DNA of 8,101 bases from CAYLLN01 sp036496265 (lineage in GTDB: Bacteria; Planctomycetota; Planctomycetia; Pirellulales; Pirellulaceae), in contig DASXLL010000099.1 of NCBI GenBank assembly GCA_036496265.1, positions 1 through 8,101 on the forward strand, in the 5' to 3' direction. The translations under genes were made by a program, and so were the position numbers. This document shows, piece after piece, positions 1 through 5,802 of the stretch (position 1 is its first letter; the number at the start of each line of letters is the position of its first letter). Under the pieces are notes generated by a model. The model did not search any database, had not been told where the DNA came from, and saw only the letters and a program-made list of their open reading frames with translations.

Positions 1-1
1 G

Positions 2-724
2 ATCAACCTCTATGACGGCGACGACGAGGCCAACATCCAAAATAAGGTCACGGCGCCAGCTTGGATCGATGGCGGAAATGGCAACGACAAGCTGACTGGC
101 GGCGGCGGAATCGACACGTTGCTGGGCGGCGCAGGCAAAGACGAGCTGAAGGGTAACGACGGCAACGACTTCCTCGACGGTGGTGATGGAGACGACAAAC
201 TTACCGGCGGGCGAGGCAGCGATGTCTTGCTCGGCGGAGCCGGAAATGATGACCTCAAGGGCGGCTCCGATGGCGGCTCAGACGGCGGCGCCGATAGTGA
301 CGACATTTTGGTTGGCGGCGACGGCGACGACAAGCTCGACGGCGGCAAAGGCATGAACCTGCTGATCGGCGGCAACGGCAAGGACGATATCAAGGGTGGC
401 TCAGGAGGGGCCGCGGGCGGCGGGAATATATTGATCGCTGGCTCCACAAGCTTTGAAGCAGACGTGGCCAAGTTATATTCAGTCCTAAATACCTGGACGG
501 CTGGCTGGTCCCTACCTAATCCCATTCCCAACTATGCTGCGATTGCTGCTGCCACGGATGCGGCTATTTTGTCGGTCGGCACCGTCAACGACGACAGCGT
601 ATCGGACAAGGTGCAGGGGGACAACAAGGCCCGCGACCTGTTCTTCGCTGATTTGGATGGAATGGGGACCGACGATGATGACCTGAAGGGAAACGCCGGC
701 GACCAGTTGGTCCTGCTAGGCTAA
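2..724 (+). CDS. RTX-type calcium-binding repeat exoprotein, C-terminal part (5' end outside window)
   Basis: The frame is open from the left edge to a TAA at 722-724, so only the last 240 residues are visible and the true start lies upstream. Residues about 24-145 are glycine/aspartate nonapeptides of the GGxGxDxLx kind, which in RTX proteins bind calcium in a parallel beta-roll outside the cell. After them comes a C-terminal module of about 95 residues: ILIAGSTSFEAD, an LNTWTAGW stretch, a VNDDSVSDKV segment and a DLFFADLDG signature. As I recall, this module order (ILIGGTT..., EW..., VxDD, DWFF) recurs at the end of planctomycete surface or secreted proteins, so it may be a secretion or anchoring tail; that role is inference. 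The protein is very acidic. No catalytic domain is visible, so the job of the missing N-terminal part is unknown. A hairpin follows the stop. Confidence 0.85.
   Translation: MNLYDGDDEANIQNKVTAPAWIDGGNGNDKLTGGGGIDTLLGGAGKDELKGNDGNDFLDGGDGDDKLTGGRGSDVLLGGAGNDDLKGGSDGGSDGGADSDDILVGGDGDDKLDGGKGMNLLIGGNGKDDIKGGSGGAAGGGNILIAGSTSFEADVAKLYSVLNTWTAGWSLPNPIPNYAAIAAATDAAILSVGTVNDDSVSDKVQGDNKARDLFFADLDGMGTDDDDLKGNAGDQLVLLG
71..436 (+). repeat. RTX nonapeptide repeat block (about 11 units)
   Basis: 27-base units encode GGNGNDKLT, GGGGIDTLL, GGAGKDELK, GNDGNDFLD, GGDGDDKLT, GGRGSDVLL, GGAGNDDLK, GGDGDDKLD, GGKGMNLLI and GGNGKDDIK in series. Register is broken once by a GGSD-GGSD-GGAD insertion at about 260-300 and again by a GGSGGAAGGGN linker at the end. 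The repeats are diverged at DNA level. The long proline-rich open frame on the opposite strand is only their complement. Confidence 0.85.
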
Positions 725-771
725 CCACCAGCCACTGAAAAGGTGAGCATTCGACGCTCCAAAGCATTCGA

Positions 772-800
772 GCGCGGCCCTGATTCCCCCAGGGCCGCGC
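772..800 (+). terminator. GC-rich hairpin after the RTX gene, candidate terminator
   Basis: GCGCGGCCCT at 772-781 is the exact reverse complement of AGGGCCGCGC at 791-800, with a 9-base loop. This gives a perfect 10-bp stem 47 bases after the RTX stop codon. No T-run follows, so it is not a classical intrinsic terminator. Its place directly behind a stop codon is the reason for the call. Confidence 0.5.
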
Positions 801-875
801 ATCCCTGGCAAGCGTGGATGTGCGGTCGGTGGCGATTCTTTCCGGCATGCGTCCGCGCGATATGTTTCGTTTATT

Positions 876-1406
876 ATGAACGAGCGGGTCGTTTATTTGA
901 TTCGTGGTTTTCCGTCGTGTGGCAAGAGCTTTACCGCACGCCGTCTGGCCGGCGCCAGCGGCGTTGTCTGCGAGACAGACGAGTATTTTTATACGCAGGT
1001 GGGAGCCGATCCCACGAGCTACGATTACGATCATGATCTTCTACCGAAGGCTCGTCGCTGGAACCTAGAACGCTTTCAGAACGTCGTTGCATCAGGCCTC
1101 TCGCCCATCGTCGTTGATCGCGGCAACGGCCGAAACGCCGAAACGCGCGAATATGTGTGTTTTGCGATCGACCATGGCTATCGCGTGGAGCTGTGCGAAC
1201 CGGAATCTGCCTGGTGGCAGGAAATTCGCGGGCTGCTTGAAAGCAAGAACGACGCGGGGCAGCGCCTGGATCAGTGGGCCGAGCGTCTGGCCGAAATGAG
1301 CCGGGCCACGCATCGCGTCCCCGTTTCCACCATTCGATCGTGGATGGCGAATTGGCGGCCCAATCTCACGGTGGACGACATTCTGAATTACACCGCGCCG
1401 TCGTAG
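876..1406 (+). CDS. P-loop NTPase / polynucleotide-kinase-like protein (N4BP2L-type AAA_33 family)
   Basis: This is a 176-residue cytoplasmic protein. A Walker A motif, GFPSCGKS, sits at residues 11-18 right after a short beta strand, so it binds a nucleotide triphosphate. The following ETDEYFY (33-39), the WNLERF segment (62-67) and GLSPIVVD (74-81) line up in order with the kinase domain of NEDD4-binding-protein-2-like proteins, related to polynucleotide kinase P-loop domains. Asp35 sits where these kinases bind or activate the acceptor hydroxyl. The family usually has DNTN after the SPIVVD strand; here it reads DRGNG. The substrate is unknown; RNA/DNA ends or a small molecule are both possible. 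The ATG at 876 has no clear Shine-Dalgarno sequence before it. It stands alone, between the RTX gene and the NIPSNAP gene, both on the same strand. Confidence 0.8.
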   Translation: MNERVVYLIRGFPSCGKSFTARRLAGASGVVCETDEYFYTQVGADPTSYDYDHDLLPKARRWNLERFQNVVASGLSPIVVDRGNGRNAETREYVCFAIDHGYRVELCEPESAWWQEIRGLLESKNDAGQRLDQWAERLAEMSRATHRVPVSTIRSWMANWRPNLTVDDILNYTAPS

Positions 1407-1516
1407 TTCGTAAGCGCCGGTCGACCTGCATTTCTTGTTTTTTCGCTGTTGAGTGAACTGCCGGGTGTCAAATGGGAGCGGCCCCAGCACCAGGCAGTAG
1501 GGTTAATGAGCCAAAA

Positions 1517-1544
1517 TCACCCGTGACCCCTCACCCGTCACCAA
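1517..1544. repeat. Degenerate tandem heptamer repeat (TCACCCG-type)
   Basis: TCACCCG occurs at 1517-1523 and again at 1531-1537, each followed by a related heptamer (1524-1530 and 1538-1544). On the minus strand the units read TGACGGG or close variants. The array lies in the 192-bp gap between the kinase-like gene and the NIPSNAP gene. I see no clear promoter in the rest of that gap. Confidence 0.5.
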
Positions 1545-1598
1545 GACGCTAAGATAAGACGCCGAAACCACTTCCCTGATGCACCAAGGACCAAACGT

Positions 1599-2048
1599 AT
1601 GAAATCTAACCGACCGCTACTCATCGCCCTCGCAACTCTGAGCACCGCCGTGGCGGCCTTCGCCGCCGGTTTTTCTATCGGACAGGAGCAAAAAGTGAAC
1701 TCCCGAGTTTATGAGCTGCGAACCTACACAACGTTGCCCGGCCGATTGCCCGCGCTGCACAAGCGCTTCAGTGAACACACGATGAAGCTCTTCGAGAAGC
1801 ACGGCATGAAGAACGAAGCCTATTGGGTGCCGACCGATGAGGAGCGCAAAGACACGACATTGATCTATGTCATTTCGCACGAAAGCGAAGACGCCGCCAA
1901 GAAGAACTGGGCCGCCTTCCAAGCCGATCCCGACTGGCAAAAAGCCCGCGCCGCCAGCGAAGCCGAAGACGCCGGCGGAAAAATCCTCGCCAAGGCTCCC
2001 GAACGAGTTTACATGAAGCTCACAAATTACTCGCCGCAGCCGAAATAG
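1599..2048 (+). CDS. Secreted or membrane-anchored NIPSNAP-family protein
   Basis: This is a 149-residue protein. Residues 1-28 form a basic start (MKSNR) plus a hydrophobic, alanine-rich stretch, read as a signal peptide or an uncleaved anchor. Residues about 36-142 match the NIPSNAP domain, a dimeric alpha/beta ferredoxin-like fold: VYELRTYTTLPG at the start, then HTMKLFEKHGM, a YWVP strand, a LIYVISHES strand, WAAFQADPDW and a final VYMKLTNYSP. Proteins of this exported kind are common in planctomycetes, but no reaction is established for them, so no enzymatic role is assigned. The start at 1599 is supported by AAGGA at 1586-1590, eight bases before the ATG. The gene ends 21 bases before a strong hairpin shared with the convergent hydrolase gene. 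It appears to be transcribed alone. Confidence 0.88.
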   Translation: MKSNRPLLIALATLSTAVAAFAAGFSIGQEQKVNSRVYELRTYTTLPGRLPALHKRFSEHTMKLFEKHGMKNEAYWVPTDEERKDTTLIYVISHESEDAAKKNWAAFQADPDWQKARAASEAEDAGGKILAKAPERVYMKLTNYSPQPK

Positions 2049-2068
2049 CGTGCCCTGCCAGCTCCATT

Positions 2069-2094
2069 AGCCGGGAGCGAACTTGCTCCCGGCT
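2069..2094. terminator. Bidirectional hairpin between convergent genes
   Basis: AGCCGGGAGC at 2069-2078 is the exact reverse complement of GCTCCCGGCT at 2085-2094, with a 6-base loop (GAACTT). It lies 20 bases after the NIPSNAP stop and 18 bases past the stop of the minus-strand hydrolase, so it could end both transcripts. No U-run follows on either strand. I recall similar GGGAGC-GCTCCC hairpins scattered through planctomycete genomes, but this was not checked. Confidence 0.6.
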
Positions 2095-2112
2095 GAAACT
2101 GCGTCGAAATTG

Positions 2113-3075
2113 TTAGTTTGCCTTGGCCGGAGCCGGCGGCGCCTGAATCGACTCTTCGGACACAACCACATCCTTGCCAAGTAGGTTCTTGTCGAAGAAC
2201 GACTTAACCCGCGCGCTAATTTCTGGGCTGGCAAACCCGTGGCCACCGTCGACAACTTTTACAAGCAGCGTGTTGCAGCCAGCCTGTTTCTGCAGATCGT
2301 AGAGCCGCTCCGATTGGTTGATATTGACGAGCGGGTCCTTCGTGCCATGCATGATCAAAAATGGCGGATCGTCCTTGGAAATGAACGTCACCGGCGAAGC
2401 TTTCTTGGCTTCGGCTTGATGATCCTTGAGCGGGCCGCCGAATAGTTTGTAAATTGGCTGGCCCGGCTCGTTTAGCCGTGGCGATTCGACGCCGAACATC
2501 AGGAAATCGCTCGGACCAAAGAAGTCGATGACGCAGTTGACCCGGCTGCTGACGCCCGTCGTGCCCAGATTGCCCTCAAGCTCCTTCACATCGCCCGACG
2601 TGCCGAGAAGCGCGACGAGGTGGCCACCTGCCGACCCGCCCCAGACGCCGATTTTGTTCGGGTCGATGCCGAGTTTCGTGGCGTTCGCCCGGAGATAGCG
2701 AATGGCCGCTTTGCAGTCATAGATTTGCGCCGGCCAGGTAGCCACATCGGTGAGCCGATAGCCAACGCTCGCGCCGACATAGTCACCGGTCGTCACGAGT
2801 GGCGCGACGAGTCGGCCGCCTCCGGATTTATTGCCGCCTTGCCAGCCGCCGCCATGAATCCAAACGACACACGGGCGCGGCTTCGACGATTCGGTTTTCG
2901 GACGATAAATGTCGAGCTTGAGGCTGACATCGCCGGCTTTCGCGTATTCGATGTCGCGCTCGGCGACGACATTGTCAGGAAGGGGTGGTTCGGCTTTGGC
3001 CTTCGCTTGCGGCTGTTGAGCCAACGCAGACGAAGCAAGCGAGACAACGAACAAGAGCGAAAGCAGACGGCGCAT
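2113..3075 (-). CDS. Secreted alpha/beta hydrolase, esterase (BD-FAE-like / carboxylesterase family)
   Basis: This is a 320-residue protein with a clear signal peptide: MRRLLSLLFVVSLASSALA, cleavage expected after residue 19, so it acts outside the cytoplasm. The fold is an alpha/beta hydrolase. HGGGW at 74-78 forms the oxyanion hole. GGSAGG at 146-151 carries the nucleophile Ser148. Asp247 in HGTKDPLV and His279 in DGGHGF complete the triad. WPAQIYDCKAAIRYLRANA (114-132) is typical of BD-FAE-like esterases, which cleave acetyl or feruloyl esters on plant-type polysaccharides. The substrate here is not determined by sequence. After the catalytic domain a 20-residue Pro/Ala/Lys tail follows. 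The ATG at 3075 is supported by GGAGA at 3082-3086. A response regulator gene ends 85 bp upstream on the same strand, so shared transcription is possible. Confidence 0.9.
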   Translation of the reverse strand: MRRLLSLLFVVSLASSALAQQPQAKAKAEPPLPDNVVAERDIEYAKAGDVSLKLDIYRPKTESSKPRPCVVWIHGGGWQGGNKSGGGRLVAPLVTTGDYVGASVGYRLTDVATWPAQIYDCKAAIRYLRANATKLGIDPNKIGVWGGSAGGHLVALLGTSGDVKELEGNLGTTGVSSRVNCVIDFFGPSDFLMFGVESPRLNEPGQPIYKLFGGPLKDHQAEAKKASPVTFISKDDPPFLIMHGTKDPLVNINQSERLYDLQKQAGCNTLLVKVVDGGHGFASPEISARVKSFFDKNLLGKDVVVSEESIQAPPAPAKAN

Positions 3076-3091
3076 GGCGTTTCTCCGGCGG

Positions 3092-3114
3092 AAGGCAACA
3101 AGAATGGTTGCCCT
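3092..3114 (-). other. Hairpin in the leader of the hydrolase gene
   Basis: On the plus strand GGCAAC (3094-3099) pairs with GTTGCC (3107-3112) around a 7-base loop. In the minus-strand RNA the stem extends by one G-U and one A-U pair to 8 bp (3092-3114). It lies between the response regulator stop and the hydrolase Shine-Dalgarno sequence at 3082-3086. It could be a weak terminator of the regulator gene or a leader structure. It lacks a U-run. Confidence 0.35.
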
Positions 3115-3160
3115 ATTGTGGCGGAGAAATTTGGCGGCTGCAAACAGGGCACGTCAGGAA

Positions 3161-3793
3161 CTACACAAGACCCTTTTTCACTGCCCAAACGGCGGCTTCA
3201 GTGCGGTCGCCGGCTTCGAGCTTGCGGAGAATGTTTTGCACATGCTCTTTGACCGTCTCGATGCTGATGTCGAGCGAGCGGCCGATTTCCCGATTGGAGA
3301 GGCCGAGAGCGACGTGGCGGAGAACTTGCACTTCGCGATTGGTGAGCGGGATATCTTCGTCATACGTCGGCCGGCGGCGGGCCATCGTATTGCGAACTTT
3401 GCCCATCAGGCTGTCGGTTTCCGGCGGCAGACCCGTATGTGCCCGGTTGATGGCGCCTACGATTTCATCGCGCGTCGCGCCTTTCATCACGAAACCGGCG
3501 GCGCCCAGAGCAACGGCCCGAGCGATATACGTGGGATTGTCGTGACCGGTAAACATCACGACTTTCGTCCGCGGCGAGCGGTCGGCAATCCGCTCCAAAG
3601 CTTCCAACCCGTCGGTGTCGGGCATTCGCACATCCAGCAGCACCACATCGGGCTGCAAATTCATGGCCCGTTCGATCGCCTGATTGCCGGTTTCGGCCTC
3701 AGCGACCACTTGGATGTCAGACCCTTTTAGGATTGTGGCGACGCCCTCGCGAACGACCGCGTGGTCATCCGCAACCAATAGCTTGATTTTCAT
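3161..3793 (-). CDS. NarL/FixJ-type response regulator with LuxR-type helix-turn-helix
   Basis: This is a 210-residue cytoplasmic transcription factor. The receiver domain spans residues 1-120. Asp9 and Asp10 form the acidic pocket, Asp54 in VLLDVRMPD is the phosphorylation site, Thr82 is the switch residue and Lys104 the conserved lysine. A linker of about 28 residues rich in Arg/Glu/Asp leads to a LuxR/GerE DNA-binding domain at 148-195 (LTNREVQVLRHVALGLSNREI, then a recognition helix around ISIETVKEHVQNIL). Every key residue is present, so it should respond to phosphorylation. The frame can be read 17 codons further upstream from a TTG, but the ATG at 3793 starts directly at the receiver strand MKIKLLVADDH and has GGGAAG at 3798-3803. 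No histidine kinase is in the window. The target is unknown; the hydrolase gene 85 bp downstream on the same strand is a candidate. Confidence 0.92.
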   Translation of the reverse strand: MKIKLLVADDHAVVREGVATILKGSDIQVVAEAETGNQAIERAMNLQPDVVLLDVRMPDTDGLEALERIADRSPRTKVVMFTGHDNPTYIARAVALGAAGFVMKGATRDEIVGAINRAHTGLPPETDSLMGKVRNTMARRRPTYDEDIPLTNREVQVLRHVALGLSNREIGRSLDISIETVKEHVQNILRKLEAGDRTEAAVWAVKKGLV

Positions 3794-4131
3794 GTGGCTT
3801 CCCAAAATCACCTCGGTGGGCGCGTCAACCGATGGTGGCAGCAAAAATCGCGAAAAGAACGCCCTAACGGCAACGATTCATACAATAAGCGGCAGCAGGC
3901 GGGATCAACTTAAGTCATCTTGTCACCATAGTAAACTAGCCATCCCAGCGGAAAGGGCGCGAGTAGAGGCTTTATTCGACTTTCTGGGGGCAAACCGCAT
4001 TCTCACGCGCTCCCTATTAGATAACATACCGCACCTAATCGATAACTCCAAGTGATTGCGTGGCTGGTTGTTAAGCTTTTGATATATAACGACTTAAATC
4101 CAATTTAAATGTAGCTACTGGTGCTTATATT

Positions 4132-4144
4132 TGGCGTAACGCCA
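4132..4144. promoter_or_regulatory. Perfect 13-bp palindrome, candidate operator
   Basis: TGGCGT at 4132-4137 and ACGCCA at 4139-4144 are exact reverse complements around a single central A. The site lies just after the AT-rich stretch and 149 bases before the NtrC-type start codon, where a dimeric regulator could bind. The binding protein is unknown. Confidence 0.35.
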
Positions 4145-4237
4145 CGCTATGTGATCTCGGCCCGGCATCAAATCAATTACAACCGGCACGAAGACCCCAA
4201 TTTGTTGACCATCCGCAACCATGAACTAGGTTCCCTA

Positions 4238-4266
4238 CGGCGGAACATCCTCCCATGTTGCCGCCG
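4238..4266 (+). other. Leader hairpin upstream of the sigma-54 activator gene
   Basis: CGGCGGAACAT (4238-4248) pairs with ATGTTGCCGCCG (4255-4266) across a 6-base loop, CCTCCC. This gives 11 base pairs broken only by one unpaired G at 4260. It ends 26 bases before the ATG at 4293, so it probably sits in the 5' untranslated RNA. No T-run follows, which speaks against a plain terminator. A role in mRNA stability or translation control is inference. Confidence 0.45.
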
Positions 4267-4292
4267 CACCACACTCGCCGCGGGAACCGGCT

Positions 4293-5699
4293 ATGAAACA
4301 CGGCAATTTACTGCTTGTCGACGACGATCGTCTCGTTTTGGACTCCATGGCCGATTGGCTGCGCCAGCAGGGCTATGAACTGGCCACCGCTGCCGGTCGC
4401 GAGGCAGCGATTTCGCAACTGAACGAGCGCACGTTCGATTTGGTTCTGTGCGATGTTCGGCTCGCCGATGGCGATGGCTTCGACGTGCTCGCTCACTGCA
4501 AAAAGAGCTGTCCCGGGACGGCGGTCGTGCTGATCACCGGATATGGGACGGTGGAAACTGGAATTGAGGCGCTGCGAGCGGGTGCGTTTGACTTGTTAAC
4601 AAAGCCATTGATCGACGACGAACTGAGCATGGCAATCGATCGGGCGCTGACGCAGCGCGAGGTGATTGCGGAAAACCAGAAGCTCAAAGCGCAGCTCGAT
4701 TTGCGATTTGGTCTGGAAAACATCGTCGGTCACGACCACCGCATGCAGCGGGTGTTTGACATGGTCGATCGGATTGCGGATACGAAGGCCACTGTGCTAG
4801 TGACAGGTGAGAGCGGAACGGGTAAGTCGCTCTTGGCGCGGGCGATCCATCGTCGCAGCAGTCGGCGGGAACAATCGTTCGTCGAGGTCGCCTGCGGCGC
4901 AATGCCCGAGACGCTGCTGGAGAGTGAATTGTTCGGCCACGCGGCCGGGTCGTTCACCGGAGCAACCGGCGATCGCATCGGTAAGTTTACGCAGGCGGAC
5001 AAGGGCACAATTTTCCTGGATGAGATCAGCACCGCTTCGCCGGGATTGCAGGTCAAGCTGCTCCGCGTGTTGCAGGAGTTTGAATTCGAGCCGGTGGGTA
5101 GCACGAAGACGCAGCATGTGGATACGCGAGTCATCTTGGCGACGAACGAGGACTTGTCGGTCGCGGTGCAACAAGGCCGGTTCCGCCAGGACCTCTACTA
5201 CCGAGTCAACGTTGTGAATATTGAGCTGCCGCCGCTGCGAGAGCGGCTGACGGACATCCCGCTGCTCGCCGAGCACTTCTTGCAGCGGACTTGCGAGGAA
5301 ACCGGCAAGCCGGCCGGCCGGTTCGGCGAGGATGCGGTGGCGGCATTGCAGCACTATTCGTGGCCGGGCAACGTGCGCGAGTTGCAAAACGCGGTGGAGC
5401 GGGCGGTGCTTTTAAGCCGTGGACCGGAAATTCATGCTGAGGATTTGCCGGGTCATTTGACTTCTGGCCAGCCGATGCATTTGCAATCGACCGCGGGCAA
5501 GGCGCTGAAGGACGCGATGGAAGCGCCGGAGCGGCAGATTATTCGGGAAGTGTTGGAATCGAACAACTGGAATCGGAATGCGACGGCCGATGCGCTGGGA
5601 ATCAATCGGACGACGCTGTATAAGAAGATGAAGCGGTTGGGACTCATGGATTCGCCGAAGAATTTTGTTCCAGGTTCGATGGTCAAGGTTCAAGGTTAA
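4293..5699 (+). CDS. NtrC-family sigma-54-dependent response regulator
   Basis: This 468-residue protein has the full three-domain architecture of an enhancer-binding activator. The receiver (1-120) has Asp10-Asp12 as acidic pocket, Asp54 as phospho-acceptor, Thr82 and Lys104. The AAA+ domain (about 143-378) has Walker A GESGTGKS (172-179), the sigma-54 contact loop as GSFTGA (219-224), Walker B GTIFLDEI (238-245), arginine-finger region RFRQDLYYR (296-304) and sensor II WPGNVREL (357-364). A Fis-type helix-turn-helix fills about 412-450. It should hydrolyse ATP to remodel sigma-54 RNA polymerase at distant promoters. The loop has Ser for the second residue of GAFTGA but keeps the critical Phe-Thr. 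The closest style is AtoC/ZraR/HydG; the target is unknown. A weak GGGAA (4282-4286) precedes the ATG. No sensor kinase is nearby. The last ten codons are built from heptamer repeats. Confidence 0.95.
   Translation: MKHGNLLLVDDDRLVLDSMADWLRQQGYELATAAGREAAISQLNERTFDLVLCDVRLADGDGFDVLAHCKKSCPGTAVVLITGYGTVETGIEALRAGAFDLLTKPLIDDELSMAIDRALTQREVIAENQKLKAQLDLRFGLENIVGHDHRMQRVFDMVDRIADTKATVLVTGESGTGKSLLARAIHRRSSRREQSFVEVACGAMPETLLESELFGHAAGSFTGATGDRIGKFTQADKGTIFLDEISTASPGLQVKLLRVLQEFEFEPVGSTKTQHVDTRVILATNEDLSVAVQQGRFRQDLYYRVNVVNIELPPLRERLTDIPLLAEHFLQRTCEETGKPAGRFGEDAVAALQHYSWPGNVRELQNAVERAVLLSRGPEIHAEDLPGHLTSGQPMHLQSTAGKALKDAMEAPERQIIREVLESNNWNRNATADALGINRTTLYKKMKRLGLMDSPKNFVPGSMVKVQG
5669..5696 (+). 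repeat. Tandem heptamer repeat forming the 3' end of the NtrC-type gene
   Basis: TCAAGGT occurs as an exact tandem pair at 5683-5689 and 5690-5696. In the same 7-base phase TCCAGGT at 5669-5675 matches in 6 of 7 positions and 5676-5682 in 4 of 7. The array encodes the tail VPGSMVKVQG beyond the Fis-type domain and leads directly into the stop codon at 5697-5699. Confidence 0.55.
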
Positions 5700-5740
5700 A
5701 AGCAGCAATTGCAGCCCGGTTCTGGGGTACTTGGATTGAA

Positions 5741-5770
5741 TTGACGGCCGTCGTGGCAGGCCTTTACAAT
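5741..5770 (+). promoter_or_regulatory. Sigma-70-type promoter for the downstream membrane protein gene
   Basis: TTGACG at 5741-5746 (-35, five of six consensus bases) and TACAAT at 5765-5770 (-10, five of six) are separated by 18 bases. Transcription would start near 5777, about 26 bases before the ATG at 5803. This is the clearest promoter in the window and separates the gene from the upstream regulator. Confidence 0.6.
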
Positions 5771-5802
5771 CCGGCGCACTTCCTTTGTTTCGAGCGCCGG
5801 CA

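Larger units (their letters stand above)
3794..4292. promoter_or_regulatory. Divergent intergenic region between the two response regulators
   Basis: This 499-bp stretch has no convincing gene. It must carry the promoters of both the minus-strand LuxR-type regulator and the plus-strand NtrC-type gene. Positions about 4066-4136 are clearly richer in A+T than the flanking coding DNA and contain GATATATAAC and an ATTTAAAT-type stretch. TTAAAT (4094-4099) and ATTTAA (4103-4108) form an inverted repeat with a 3-base spacer. A weak sigma-70-like pair reads toward the LuxR-type gene: TTGATC at 3902-3907 and TTGTAT 17 bases further, a poor -10 match. No unambiguous -35/-10 pair was found for the NtrC-type gene. 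A 13-bp palindrome and a leader hairpin are listed separately. Confidence 0.5.

Noticed and set aside
10..531. Proline-rich 173-residue open frame on the minus strand
   Set aside because: It is the complement of the glycine/aspartate-rich RTX repeats, and its proline-serine repetition follows from them. The plus strand has clear family repeats.
743..1036. 97-residue plus-strand frame overlapping the kinase-like gene start
   Set aside because: It shows no domain and is rich in Arg/Trp/Cys as expected for an out-of-frame read, and it overlaps a gene with a Walker A motif.
3074..3730. 218-residue plus-strand frame opposite the response regulator
   Set aside because: It is antisense to a receiver plus LuxR-type gene with all key residues, and has no recognisable motif.
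3794..3844. 17-codon N-terminal extension of the LuxR-type regulator from a TTG
   Set aside because: The extra residues precede the canonical receiver start, and the ATG at 3793 has a GGGAAG sequence before it.
4061..4076. Possible sigma-54 promoter (TGGC...GC) before the NtrC-type gene
   Set aside because: The GG and GC elements are 11 bases apart instead of the required 10, and the TTGC part of the -12 box is absent.
4121..4378. 85-residue plus-strand frame in the divergent region
   Set aside because: It runs out of frame into the NtrC-type gene, crosses the leader hairpin and shows no motif.
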